From positions 68,364 to 132,363 of the forward strand of contig CAMARW010000005.1 in the NCBI GenBank assembly GCA_945860865.1: 64,000 bases of DNA. The letters run 5' to 3'. The stretch is from Chitinophaga pinensis. GTDB taxonomy: Bacteria > Bacteroidota > Bacteroidia > UKL13-3. The position numbers and the translations under genes are program-made. This document shows, in pieces, positions 25,887 to 34,962 of this stretch (position 1 is its first letter; the number at the start of each line of letters is the position of its first letter). The notes beneath the pieces were generated by a model. That model was not told where the DNA came from and ran no database searches. It worked only from the letters and a program-made list of their open reading frames with translations.

Positions 25887-26687
25887 TCAATCCATTTTAT
25901 GAATTATTTCGTTTGGGGCATTTTTTGATCTGATTAAGGGTTTTCCTTTCAAAGCTTGAATGAGCGTAAGTAAAGCCAATAGTCCATAAACTACAGAAAT
26001 ACAAACTGTTAATTTGGTGTTTTTTAAAACATAATAGGATAGTATAGGCAATACTTGTAAGGCATGCATGCCAATAAAATGTGAAACCCTTAAATCGCCC
26101 ACCGTTTTGCTCCATCCAATGATGAACCAATTTGAATTGTCGTTTAATGCGCCAACACTATGATTTAATCTGGAACCCATGGCAAAGCCTTCAAATGAAA
26201 ATACAACGAAAATGATTATACTTAAGCGTATGGCCCAAACATAGTAATTGGGTAAGGTGGGAAAGGAGTTTTTGAAAAATAATAGTCCAACATAAAAGGT
26301 ATAAAGGTTTACTAAAGATGCTGCTAAAGCCATCATAGAATACAAGGCAGCATAAACAGGGGTGCTTATATTGTAGTGAGAGAGTTGCCCTTTGCCTGCC
26401 TGAAATGCAATATAGAAAATTTCAAAACCCAATAAAATGATAACCGACCAATTGAATAGATTAATATTGAAATTGGGCAGGTAATAGCAATACCAAGCCA
26501 TAGCCCAAGCAAATAAAAAGGTTGAAAATGCAAATTTAAAAGGCTTATACCAAGCATTTACACCATAAACTTGCGTATTTGAAAACTTAGTAAGCAGTAT
26601 AAAAACAACAGATAGCACCAAACACAATAAACCATAGTAAAATAGTGTTTCGTTACGGTATTTAACTTGTTGAATAAATTCTATCAT
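25887..26687 (-). CDS. Multi-pass membrane protein, family unknown
   Basis: A 266-residue integral membrane protein with about seven or eight predicted helices. Conserved-looking polar motifs between helices: AWYKPFKFAFS, QAGKGQLSHYN, GSRLNHSVG and DLRVSHFIGMHALQVLP. The paired histidines in the last are unusual for a membrane segment and could bind a metal or haem. I remember the motif pattern from widespread uncharacterised proteins but cannot give a function. It is 19 bp downstream of pyrC on the same strand and may be co-transcribed with it. Confidence 0.8.
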   Translation of the reverse strand: MIEFIQQVKYRNETLFYYGLLCLVLSVVFILLTKFSNTQVYGVNAWYKPFKFAFSTFLFAWAMAWYCYYLPNFNINLFNWSVIILLGFEIFYIAFQAGKGQLSHYNISTPVYAALYSMMALAASLVNLYTFYVGLLFFKNSFPTLPNYYVWAIRLSIIIFVVFSFEGFAMGSRLNHSVGALNDNSNWFIIGWSKTVGDLRVSHFIGMHALQVLPILSYYVLKNTKLTVCISVVYGLLALLTLIQALKGKPLIRSKNAPNEIIHKMD

Positions 26688-26706
26688 TTTGTAAAACTGG
26701 CCTTAA

Positions 26707-28044
26707 TTAACGATTAAATCGCATCCGCATCCCCAAGCTGCTTTCGTCAAATTCACCTTCGTTGTATACCAAGTTTCCGTTCACAAAAGTTTTTAAAATG
26801 CGGTTATCAAATGTTTGTCCCTCAAACGGACTCCATTGACATTTGTACAAGATGTTTTCTTTATTTACCGTATAAGATTGGTTCAGGTCTACCAAAACTA
26901 AATCTGCGTAAAAGCCTTCTCTAATATAACCCCTGCGGTCTATTTCAAAAAGTATTGCCACATTATGACAGGCTTTTTCTACAATCTTTTCGAGGCTAAT
27001 TTTGCCCGCTTGGTGCAATTGTAACAAGGCATTTAAACTGTGTTGAACCAAAGGTCCGCCCGAAGGTGCTTTAAGGTATTTGTTAGATTTTTCTGCAATG
27101 GTGTGTGGGGCGTGGTCTGTGGCAATTACATCAATGGTATTGTCTATCACCGCCTGCAAAATGGCGTCTCTATCGCTGGCTTTTTTAACGGCTGGGTTCC
27201 ACTTTATCCAATTTCCTTTGGTGGCATAATCTGCATCACTAAACCAAAGGTGGTGCACACAAGCCTCGGCAGTAATTTTTTTCTGAACCAAAGGCAAGGT
27301 ATTATCAAACAACGACAGTTCTTTGGCTGTACTAATATGCAAAATATGTAGGCGCGTGCCATGCTTCCTAGCCAAATCAACCGCAAATGCAGAACTAGCA
27401 TAGCAGGCTTCCGCGTCCCTAATAATAGGGTGGTAGCTAGCATCTATATCCTCACCAAATTGCGCAATGGTATCGGCCTGGTTTTGCTTTACCATTGGGT
27501 CGCTTTCGCAATGGGTGGCAATAAGCGTTTTTACCTGAGCAAATATTTGCTCAAGGGCCTCTGGGTCGTCTACCAACATATCGCCTGTGCTAGAACCCAT
27601 AAATATCTTTACGCCGCATACCTCACTCGGGTTAATTTTTAAAAGCTCCCCCAAATTGTGGTTGGTGGTTCCCATAAAGAAACTATAATTAGCCAAACTG
27701 CATTGACTGGCCCTTTGGTATTTTTCTTCTAAAAGTTCAACCGTGGTAGCAGAAGGAGAAGTATTGGGCATTTCCATATAAGAAGTTATGCCACCAGCTA
27801 CAGCCGCTTTGGCTTCGGTGTAAATTTCTCCCTTGTGGGTTAAGCCGGGTTCTCTAAAATGAACCTGATCATCTATTAAACCAGGTAACAAATATTTTCC
27901 TTGCGCATCAATTACCAAATCGGCTGGCATAGCAATTCCTTGCCTTTCAATTTTTTCAATAAATGCACCTTTAATGTATACATCGGCGTGGTAAATTTCT
28001 CCTTCATTTACCAATTTAGCGTTTTTTATTAATGTTGTTTTCAT
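26707..28044 (-). CDS. pyrC: Dihydroorotase
   Basis: A 445-residue class I dihydroorotase of the amidohydrolase superfamily, third step of de novo pyrimidine synthesis (carbamoyl-aspartate to dihydroorotate). Seen: LLPGLIDDQVHFREPG with the His-x-Arg metal and substrate region (here V-H-F-R), GGITSYMEMPNTSP, a HILHIST histidine in the middle, the ATDHAPH catalytic Asp motif, and APSGGP after it. The length is normal. pyrD, a later step, is also in the window at 51.8 kb but not linked. The 107 bp upstream separates it from the divergent EamA gene. Confidence 0.95.
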   Translation of the reverse strand: MKTTLIKNAKLVNEGEIYHADVYIKGAFIEKIERQGIAMPADLVIDAQGKYLLPGLIDDQVHFREPGLTHKGEIYTEAKAAVAGGITSYMEMPNTSPSATTVELLEEKYQRASQCSLANYSFFMGTTNHNLGELLKINPSEVCGVKIFMGSSTGDMLVDDPEALEQIFAQVKTLIATHCESDPMVKQNQADTIAQFGEDIDASYHPIIRDAEACYASSAFAVDLARKHGTRLHILHISTAKELSLFDNTLPLVQKKITAEACVHHLWFSDADYATKGNWIKWNPAVKKASDRDAILQAVIDNTIDVIATDHAPHTIAEKSNKYLKAPSGGPLVQHSLNALLQLHQAGKISLEKIVEKACHNVAILFEIDRRGYIREGFYADLVLVDLNQSYTVNKENILYKCQWSPFEGQTFDNRILKTFVNGNLVYNEGEFDESSLGMRMRFNR

Positions 28045-28151
28045 GCAAGCGCGAACTTACTCATCTTAGTGCTTATTCTCGTGATTTTAAATGTAAATAT
28101 TTTGCAAAATTTAATCACGCACCCATTACCTTCGCAAACAGATATTATATT

Positions 28152-29033
28152 TTGAAGCAAAACTCACTTTTATTCCCTTGGCTTGCCTTTGCTGCAGTTT
28201 CAATTTTTTGGGGAACCACTTTTTTGGCTATTAGCATTGGTGTTAAAACCTTTCCTCCCTTGTTAATGGCGGCCTTTAGGCATATCATTGCAGGAATTAT
28301 TTTACTCAGTTATTTTTTAATAAGGGGTTATAAAATACCTAGTTTTAGCTCGCTCAAAACTTTTGGCTTTAATGGCATATTGATGTTGGCAGGCGGAAAC
28401 GGTATTATTTCTTGGGGGATGCAATACGTAGGAAGTGGATTAACCGCGCTAATTTGTGCCCTTACGCCAGTATGGATAGTTATTATTAACAGAGTTTCGG
28501 GCAACCAAGAGCGCTTGCACCCTTTAGCTGTTATTGGGTTTATAACTTGTTTAATTGGACAATTCTTTTTGTTTAAAGACAAGGTAGCTTTGTTTGAAGA
28601 TGAAATGTTTGTTTGGGGTGTATTTGCAGTAGTGTTATCTAACTTTTTATGGGCTTTAGGAACCGTTTATTCTAAAAATCACCAAACCCAAATTCACCCA
28701 CTTTTTGCCTCAGGTTGGCAAATGATTCCGGGTGGATTATTACTCTTTATTTTGGCCTATTTTAGGGGCGAAATGCATGCCTTTAAACCTGCACCCGAGG
28801 CTATTAATGCGCTTATTTACCTCATTCTGTTTGGTTCTATTTTGGCCTATGGTTCATACATGTATGTAATTAAAAAATTACCCGCCACCATTGTTTCTAC
28901 CTACGCCTACATTAATACCATGGTAGCTATTATTTTGGGCTGGTTCTGGTTACATGAAGGCCTAGATTTCTCTACCATTATAGCCATAGCGCTAACCATT
29001 TTAGGGGTTTACCTCGTGAGCAAGAACGCTTAA
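28152..29033 (+). CDS. EamA/DMT-superfamily transporter
   Basis: A 293-residue protein with ten predicted helices in two EamA repeats, starting LKQNSLLFPWLAFAAVSIFWGTTFLAISIGV. The annotated frame can extend back to 28032, over the pyrC start, but the upstream residues are charged and not membrane-like. I therefore use the TTG at 28152, directly before the first helix. It is the second transporter of this family in the window and only distantly similar to the one at 9570. The substrate is unknown. Confidence 0.88.
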   Translation: MKQNSLLFPWLAFAAVSIFWGTTFLAISIGVKTFPPLLMAAFRHIIAGIILLSYFLIRGYKIPSFSSLKTFGFNGILMLAGGNGIISWGMQYVGSGLTALICALTPVWIVIINRVSGNQERLHPLAVIGFITCLIGQFFLFKDKVALFEDEMFVWGVFAVVLSNFLWALGTVYSKNHQTQIHPLFASGWQMIPGGLLLFILAYFRGEMHAFKPAPEAINALIYLILFGSILAYGSYMYVIKKLPATIVSTYAYINTMVAIILGWFWLHEGLDFSTIIAIALTILGVYLVSKNA

Positions 29034-29090
29034 GCAAGAGAAATTGAATTTAAAATAGGGGCTTCTACAAAACATGCTTAACTTTGGCTC

Positions 29091-30053
29091 ATGCAAAAGC
29101 CCATTCAAAAGCCCGGCAGAGGTGCCGAAAAAACCAATTTACATACCAGAAACCTCCACCGCAATGCCTATGATTTTGAGCGTTTAACAGCAGCTTTTCC
29201 ATCCTTAAAGCCGCATGTAAGGCCCAATGCTTTTGGAACTATTTCTATAGATTTTGCTGATCCTAATGCGGTAAAATGTTTGAACCAAGCTCTCTTAAAA
29301 GAATATTATAAGGTGCAATTTTGGGATATCCCAACAGGTTATCTTTGTCCGCCTATACCGGGTAGATCAGATTATATGCACTACGTGGCCGATTTGTTGG
29401 CCGGTTCTAACGGAGGTAAAATTCCGCTTGGTTCAGCCATTAAAGGTTTAGATATTGGTGCAGGGGCCAATTTAATTTACCCGCTTTTGGCTAATTCGCT
29501 TTATAAATGGAGTTTTGTAGCTACAGAAACAGACCCCGTGGCCATCACTAATATGCAGCAAATTTTGGCTAAAAATCCTGGTTTGGATCAGGCCATTTCT
29601 GTGCGAACCCAAACACAAAAGCAATTTATTTTTCAGGGAATTTTACAACCCAACGATTTATTCGACTTTAGTGTTTGTAACCCACCCTTTCATGGGAGCG
29701 CCGAAGAAGCTTTTGAACAATCGAGTAGGAAAATGCGTAACCTTAAAACTAAAAATCCGGTACTCAATTTTGGCGGACTTAGTCATGAACTCTGGTGTGA
29801 AGGGGGCGAAAAACTTTTTGTAAAACGCATGATTTTAGAAAGTAAAAATTATGGTTCTAGCTGTTTTTGGTTTACTACCCTAATTTCTAAAGGTAGCTCT
29901 ATTGATGAGTTGGGCGCATTTTTAAAAGAAGCTGGTGTACAAGATTTAAAAATGGTGCAGATGAGTCAGGGACAAAAAGTAAGTAGGTTTATTGCTTGGA
30001 CATTTCTCAATAAGCCTCAACAAAAAGAATGGCGTAAGCAACGTTGGGCATAA
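29091..30053 (+). CDS. rlmF: 23S rRNA (adenine-1618-N6)-methyltransferase
   Basis: A 320-residue N6-adenine RNA methyltransferase. Seen: LDIGAGANLIYPLL as the SAM loop, and the catalytic VCNPPFHGSAEEA motif (NPPF). Family-specific sequences include YDFERL near the N-terminus and the basic N-terminal segment KPGRGAEKTNLHTRN. It methylates A1618 of 23S rRNA (E. coli numbering) before ribosome assembly. The yraN gene starts 40 bp later. Confidence 0.95.
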   Translation: MQKPIQKPGRGAEKTNLHTRNLHRNAYDFERLTAAFPSLKPHVRPNAFGTISIDFADPNAVKCLNQALLKEYYKVQFWDIPTGYLCPPIPGRSDYMHYVADLLAGSNGGKIPLGSAIKGLDIGAGANLIYPLLANSLYKWSFVATETDPVAITNMQQILAKNPGLDQAISVRTQTQKQFIFQGILQPNDLFDFSVCNPPFHGSAEEAFEQSSRKMRNLKTKNPVLNFGGLSHELWCEGGEKLFVKRMILESKNYGSSCFWFTTLISKGSSIDELGAFLKEAGVQDLKMVQMSQGQKVSRFIAWTFLNKPQQKEWRKQRWA

Positions 30054-30093
30054 GCTATTTTTATTGGGATGGATTTGCGTTAACTTCCAGCTT

Positions 30094-30474
30094 ATGGAAG
30101 AAAAAGAGCCATCGCATAACCAACAAACAGGTAGGATAGGAGAAGATATTGCTGCACAGTTTTTGGCCAAAAAAGGTTATCAAGTTATAGCTAAAAATTA
30201 CCGAGCCGGCAAGGTAGAATTAGACCTAATATGCAAGAAAGACAAGCTTTTAGTGTTTGTGGAAGTAAAGAGTAGGTTCAATGCCATGGTGCAGCCAGAG
30301 ATGGCCGTAGATTATGCCAAACAACGCAATATTGCCCGGGCCGCTGGCTCCTATTTACAGCGCTATCAAATTCAAGATCCGGTGCAATTTGATATTGTTG
30401 CTATCAACTTTTATCATGGTAAAGTAGATATTATGCACTTCGAAGATGCATTTTATCCGGTTTTCTATAAATAA
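30094..30474 (+). CDS. YraN-family (UPF0102) endonuclease-like protein
   Basis: A 126-residue protein starting at ATG 30094; the longer frame that overlaps rlmF has no family support. Seen: GRIGEDIAAQFLAKKGY, then VELDLICKKDKLLVFVEVKSR with the metal-binding Asp and the ExK of a PDDEXK-like fold. The biochemical role of the family is uncertain; it resembles Holliday-junction resolvases in fold. It is convergent with rarA, only 2 bp apart at the 3' ends, with no visible terminator. Confidence 0.9.
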   Translation: MEEKEPSHNQQTGRIGEDIAAQFLAKKGYQVIAKNYRAGKVELDLICKKDKLLVFVEVKSRFNAMVQPEMAVDYAKQRNIARAAGSYLQRYQIQDPVQFDIVAINFYHGKVDIMHFEDAFYPVFYK

Positions 30475-30476
30475 TT

Positions 30477-31754
30477 TTAATAGCCATATTTTTCTTTCCA
30501 TTTTTGTTTTAAAAATTGACGCTGTTCGTTCTCACGTGGATTGTTACCCGGTTCAAAAAACTTCTGTCCTTCTATGTTTGCCGGTAAAAACTCTTGTGCT
30601 ATAAAATTGCCTTCATAAGCGTGTGCATACGCATAATTTTTACCATAGTCTAGGTCTTTCATTAGCTTGGTTGGCGCGTTTCTTAAATGAAGTGGAATAG
30701 GCAAGTTGCCAGTTTTTTCAACCGTTTCTAAGGCTTCGTTTATGGCCAAATAAGCTGCATTGCTTTTAACAGAACAAGCCAAATAAATAGCACATTGCGA
30801 GAGAATAATCCTGCTCTCTGGGTGCCCAATTTTATTAACAGCATCAAAACAATTATTGGCTATTAATAGGGCATTTGGATTGGCATTGCCAATGTCTTCG
30901 CTGGCTAAAATCAATAAACGCCGCGCAATAAATGCTGGCTTTTCGCCACCTGCCAACATCCTGGCAAGATAATAAACTGCCGCGTTGGGGTCGCTTCCCC
31001 TAATAGATTTTATAAAGGCAGAAATGATGTTGTAATGGTCTTCGCCATCTTTATCGTACCTGCCCGTTTTTTGCTGCAGTATTTTGCCAACCCACTCGTT
31101 GGTAATGGTAATGACTCCGTCATCTGTCCACTGCGAAACCAATATTTCTAGCAAGTTTAAAAGCTTTCTGCCATCACCTGTGCTGTGTTGTAAAAGCAAT
31201 TGTGTTTCTACTAGCTTGATGGTTTGTTTTTGCAAAATTTCATCTACAGCAATGGCTTGGTTTAATAATTGAACCAGGTTTTCTTCACTCAATTCTTTGA
31301 GGGTGTAAACCTGGCATCGGCTCAATAAAGCGTTGTTTACTTCAAAACTGGGATTCTCTGTAGTGGCGCCAATAAGTATGATGCTGCCATTTTCTACAGC
31401 ACCCAGTAAGGCGTCTTGCTGACTCTTATTAAACCGATGAATCTCATCCAAGAAAAGCAAAACTTTGCCAATTTTCTTGGCTTCTTCAATTACTTTTCTA
31501 ACCTCGGCTACACCCGCTTGGATGGCGCTTAAGAAATAAAAATGTAAACCCAATTCTTGGCACATTATGCGGGCTAGGGTGGTTTTACCCACTCCGGGTG
31601 GTCCCCATAAAATCATGGAGGGTATTTGTTTATTCTGAACCGCTTGATAAAGTGGAGCGCCTGGGGCAATGAGGTGCTCCTGACCAATTATTTGTGACAG
31701 ATGTTGCGGTCTTACACGCTCTGCCAAAGGCTTAATAGGATTGAAATGCTGCAT
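30477..31754 (-). CDS. rarA: Replication-associated recombination protein A (MgsA/RarA)
   Basis: A 425-residue AAA+ ATPase. Walker A GPPGVGKTT at 51-59, Walker B FLDEIHRF near 103, sensor 1 IGATTENPSFEVN, and the family C-terminal half with IRGSDPNAAVYYLARML and EDIGNANP. It acts at stalled replication forks with SSB. It has the normal length. It is related to the clamp loader DnaX, also encoded in this window, in its ATPase part only. Confidence 0.95.
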   Translation of the reverse strand: MQHFNPIKPLAERVRPQHLSQIIGQEHLIAPGAPLYQAVQNKQIPSMILWGPPGVGKTTLARIMCQELGLHFYFLSAIQAGVAEVRKVIEEAKKIGKVLLFLDEIHRFNKSQQDALLGAVENGSIILIGATTENPSFEVNNALLSRCQVYTLKELSEENLVQLLNQAIAVDEILQKQTIKLVETQLLLQHSTGDGRKLLNLLEILVSQWTDDGVITITNEWVGKILQQKTGRYDKDGEDHYNIISAFIKSIRGSDPNAAVYYLARMLAGGEKPAFIARRLLILASEDIGNANPNALLIANNCFDAVNKIGHPESRIILSQCAIYLACSVKSNAAYLAINEALETVEKTGNLPIPLHLRNAPTKLMKDLDYGKNYAYAHAYEGNFIAQEFLPANIEGQKFFEPGNNPRENEQRQFLKQKWKEKYGY

Positions 31755-31779
31755 TAAAATGGCTTAAATTTTTTTTCCT

Positions 31780-31787
31780 TATATTTG
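31780..31787 (+). promoter_or_regulatory. Candidate -7 element of rlpA
   Basis: TATATTTG, eight bases before the ATG; no matching -33 TTG. The transcript would have a very short leader. Confidence 0.35.
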
Positions 31788-31795
31788 CCAAAGTA

Positions 31796-32260
31796 ATGAA
31801 AAATTTTGCGCTAGTTGTATACTTTTTATGGGCATTAGGTTCAGCCATAAAAATACAGGCCCAAGGAGTAGCACCAATGGATACTTCTTCGCAAGCTCCT
31901 GCGCCTTATTACCAGGAAGGAAAAGCAAGTTATTATGCCAATATGTTGCATGGTAAAAGAACTGCAAGTGGGTCTATTTACAATAAAAATAAACTAACAG
32001 CCGCCCACAGAACTTTGCCTTTAGGCACGCGGGTTAAGGTAACCAACAAAAGAAACGGACGGTGGGTAATTGTAACCATAAACGATAGGGGACCATACTC
32101 TAACAAATACGTTTTAGATTTATCGCGCAAGGCTGCTACACATTTGGGCATGACCAATGGTAATGGCTATGCCAGAGTAGTTATAGAAGAACTGCCTAAA
32201 AAAGAACAACATTGGCCACAAAAACATGTGCCAGATAAACCCGGACAAGGTTTGCGTTAA
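31796..32260 (+). CDS. rlpA: RlpA-family septal-ring protein with double-psi beta-barrel
   Basis: A 154-residue secreted protein: signal peptide ending near residue 22 (IKIQA), then a DPBB domain with GKASYYANMLHGKRTASGSIYNKN, AAHRTLPLGTRVKV and NDRGPYSNKYVLDLSRKAA. RlpA proteins bind or cleave peptidoglycan lacking stem peptides; the acidic residue and the NDRGP loop of active members are here. It lacks a SPOR domain, so septal targeting is uncertain. It is a short form, convergent with the S41 protease gene. Confidence 0.88.
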   Translation: MKNFALVVYFLWALGSAIKIQAQGVAPMDTSSQAPAPYYQEGKASYYANMLHGKRTASGSIYNKNKLTAAHRTLPLGTRVKVTNKRNGRWVIVTINDRGPYSNKYVLDLSRKAATHLGMTNGNGYARVVIEELPKKEQHWPQKHVPDKPGQGLR

Positions 32261-32271
32261 AATTGGGAAGC

Positions 32272-34287
32272 TTACTTTTGGTTATCTAAATTTTCTATGA
32301 GAATTTGAACAGCCTCGTCTAAAATTAAATTGCCTTCTTCTTTTTTATCCTCTTTCAATTTTGCTTTTTGTGCCTCTCTTGCTTTCTTTTTTTGCTCGGC
32401 AATGGCTAATTCTGCTTTATACTTTTCTTCCTGTAAAGTAAAGTATTTTTTATTTTTAGACTCTTTAATATTTTGAATATCTTCAAGCAAAAATTGGTAT
32501 TCGGCAGAGGTTTGCATACGTTGGTCATGCCTGCTTTTAATTTGCGCTAAATTGCCTTTGGCATTACCTAATTTGCTATAGGTCTGTGGTTTTATTTCAT
32601 CGTATGGAAGAGCAAATTCACTCGCTCCCTCACCAAACTCTTTGTCTGAGTAAAATCCCGGAAATTCTATATCGGGAACCACACCATTAAACTGCGTACT
32701 TCCGCCAGATATTCTGTAAAATTTGGCAATGGTTAATTTTAATTGCCCTAGCTTTTTATCGTCTATTTGCACAAAATTGTTTAAGTCGGTAAGCTGTTGC
32801 ACCGTACCTTTGCCATAGGTTTGTTCGCCAATAATTAAGGCCCTATCATAATCTTGCAAGGCGGCTGCAAAAATTTCTGAGGCCGATGCGCTAAAGCGGT
32901 TTACGAGCACAGTTAATGGGCCCTCCCATAAAATACTTCCATCTCTATCTTCCTCTGCTTTGGTTAATCCAAAATGGTCTTTTACAGCCACAACCGGACC
33001 TTTGCTAATAAACAAACCTGTGAGTTCTACGGCCTCTTGTAAACTTCCGCCGCCATTGTTTCTTAAGTCTATTATAATGGCCTGAACCGAATCTTTTTTG
33101 AGATTTTGAATGAGTTTTTTTACATCGCGCGTAGTGCTTTTATAATTTACATCGCCGCGTTGTAGGGCAGCAATATCTATGTAAAAGGTAGGCAAAACCA
33201 CTACACCTACTTTTATTTTTTTGCCATTTACCACCCGCTCTTGGATGCTACTTTTGGCACTTTGTTCTTCTAAAACTATTTTATCTCTCGTGATAGCTAC
33301 TATTTTCTTTTGGTTGTTAATGGCATCATGCGGAATAATTTCCAAACGCACAATGGTTCCTTTTTTACCTCTAATTAAGCTTACAACATCATCAATTCGC
33401 CAGTCTAAAACATTTACAATTTCACCTTCCTTGCCCTGTCCTACACCAGAAATTCTATCATTGGCAAATAGTAATTTACTTTTATCTGCTGGTCCGCCTT
33501 TAACCACTTCTCTTATTTTTGTATACTCGTTTTCTGTTTGTAAAGTTGCGCCAATACCCTCCAAGCTTAGGCTCATACTGGTAGCAAAATCTTCTGCCGC
33601 CCTGGGCGAGAAATAATTGGTGTGTGGGTCGGCAATTTCAGAAAGTGAGTTGGCTATAAATGAAAAAACATCTTCGTTTTTGGTTTTGGCTAACTGTTTT
33701 AAAAGATTGTAATAGCGCTTTCTTAAAATATCAGAATAGGTTTTAAAATCTTTGCCATCTGCCTTCAATTGCAATGCCTCACTTTTTGTTTTTCTGCGCC
33801 ATAAGTCGTCATATTCTTTGCTGTTTTTAGACCATTCACTTAAATCTCTATCTACTAAAATAGAATCATCTAAAGTAAAATCCATTTCTTGGTTGAGGAG
33901 TGCAAAAGTAAATTGTATCCTATCATACAAACGGGTTTGGTAAGTATTGTATATTTCGAAAGGTTTAGCCAAATTTCCTTGCAAAATTTCATCATCTAAA
34001 CTGCTTTGATAAGTATTAAATTTATCTATGTCAGATTGTAAAAAATAAACTTTAGCTGGGTCTAAGTTTTCAAGGTAGTTTTTTAATAATGTACTGGCTA
34101 ATTTATCATCTATCATTAGCTTTCTGTAATGATAACTATTGAGTATTTGTCCGATAACCTGGTAAAGGAGCGGGTGCTGACTTTCTGGTGCGTATGTTTT
34201 GAGCTGAATTTGGAGACTATCTTTTTCAGCTTTAGCAAACTGAATACAAAATATAGCCAGTAAACTTAATATTAATTTTCTTGACAT
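32272..34287 (-). CDS. Tail-specific (C-terminal processing) S41 protease, Prc-like
   Basis: A 671-residue periplasmic protease. The ATG at 34287 is preferred over a TTG nine bases upstream. Signal peptide (cleavage after AKA), N-terminal helical domain (about 40-210), PDZ domain (about 225-330), S41 core with NNGGGSLQEAVEL, the catalytic serine in FSASASEI near residue 465, the lysine in YGKGTVQ near 490, and a C-terminal DUF3340-like region ending in a long charged helix. It resembles E. coli Prc (Tsp), which degrades peptidoglycan hydrolases and tagged proteins. It lies next to rlpA, whose product also acts on the cell wall. Confidence 0.93.
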   Translation of the reverse strand: MSRKLILSLLAIFCIQFAKAEKDSLQIQLKTYAPESQHPLLYQVIGQILNSYHYRKLMIDDKLASTLLKNYLENLDPAKVYFLQSDIDKFNTYQSSLDDEILQGNLAKPFEIYNTYQTRLYDRIQFTFALLNQEMDFTLDDSILVDRDLSEWSKNSKEYDDLWRRKTKSEALQLKADGKDFKTYSDILRKRYYNLLKQLAKTKNEDVFSFIANSLSEIADPHTNYFSPRAAEDFATSMSLSLEGIGATLQTENEYTKIREVVKGGPADKSKLLFANDRISGVGQGKEGEIVNVLDWRIDDVVSLIRGKKGTIVRLEIIPHDAINNQKKIVAITRDKIVLEEQSAKSSIQERVVNGKKIKVGVVVLPTFYIDIAALQRGDVNYKSTTRDVKKLIQNLKKDSVQAIIIDLRNNGGGSLQEAVELTGLFISKGPVVAVKDHFGLTKAEEDRDGSILWEGPLTVLVNRFSASASEIFAAALQDYDRALIIGEQTYGKGTVQQLTDLNNFVQIDDKKLGQLKLTIAKFYRISGGSTQFNGVVPDIEFPGFYSDKEFGEGASEFALPYDEIKPQTYSKLGNAKGNLAQIKSRHDQRMQTSAEYQFLLEDIQNIKESKNKKYFTLQEEKYKAELAIAEQKKKAREAQKAKLKEDKKEEGNLILDEAVQILIENLDNQK

Positions 34288-34360
34288 TGTGTGCAAGTTA
34301 TAAAAATTTGATTGTGTCGCAAATTATAAAATAGAATGGTTTATTTCTATGGCTAGGCGC

Positions 34361-34900
34361 TTAATTTTTAGGTTCTAATTGGTAAAGGCCAAGCCATTCT
34401 TTTTCGAAAGGTTGTGTGGTCATTTCAATAATTCTGCCTATTTCTTTGCCTTCACGCATAAAAATAAAAGTGGGTACAGCGCTTATTTTAAAAACAGATT
34501 CATTCAAATAAAATCCTTTTTTGTTTTCATCTAAAAATTGCAATTCTATTTGGTTTGGGTTTAAGCCAAGGGCATCTGCTACTTTGTAAAATTGAGGTAA
34601 TTCTCTCTGGGTATCGCTGCACCAGGTGCCAGCAAAAATTAACACTTGTGTTTGTGGTAGGTGTTTTTTGAGCGCTACTAGGGTGCTGCTATCAGGTTTA
34701 TAGGCAAGGTAATTTGGTTCGAACCAATTTGTATTTTGATGGGTTTGCAGGGTTAATTTATTTGCACTTCCTATTATAATTTGAGAACTCCCGCTTCCTT
34801 TTAAATGAAATGATTGCGGGCTTTTGCAGCCAGTTAGGATTATAAAAACGATAACCACAAGTTTTTTTATACCTGTATTTTTATGTTTTATTGAATTCAT
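34361..34900 (-). CDS. Thioredoxin-fold lipoprotein with a single active-site cysteine
   Basis: A 179-residue protein starting at ATG 34900 (MNSIKHKN). A lipobox (IILTGC) near the N-terminus is followed by a thioredoxin-like domain: LIFAGTWCSDTQRELPQF, then VFKISAVPTFIFMREGKEIGRI with the cis-Pro. The active site reads WCSDT rather than CxxC, so a disulfide reductase function is unlikely; a similar WC-DT pattern is known from thioredoxin-like proteins of unknown activity. The coding sequence contains the perfect palindrome TTGGTTCGAACCAA. It is divergent from the LpoB-like gene. Confidence 0.82.
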   Translation of the reverse strand: MNSIKHKNTGIKKLVVIVFIILTGCKSPQSFHLKGSGSSQIIIGSANKLTLQTHQNTNWFEPNYLAYKPDSSTLVALKKHLPQTQVLIFAGTWCSDTQRELPQFYKVADALGLNPNQIELQFLDENKKGFYLNESVFKISAVPTFIFMREGKEIGRIIEMTTQPFEKEWLGLYQLEPKN

Positions 34901-34962
34901 GGTAAGGAATATTAATTTTGGAACGTAATTTGTAAAAACCACAGCAATTAACCATTATAATT

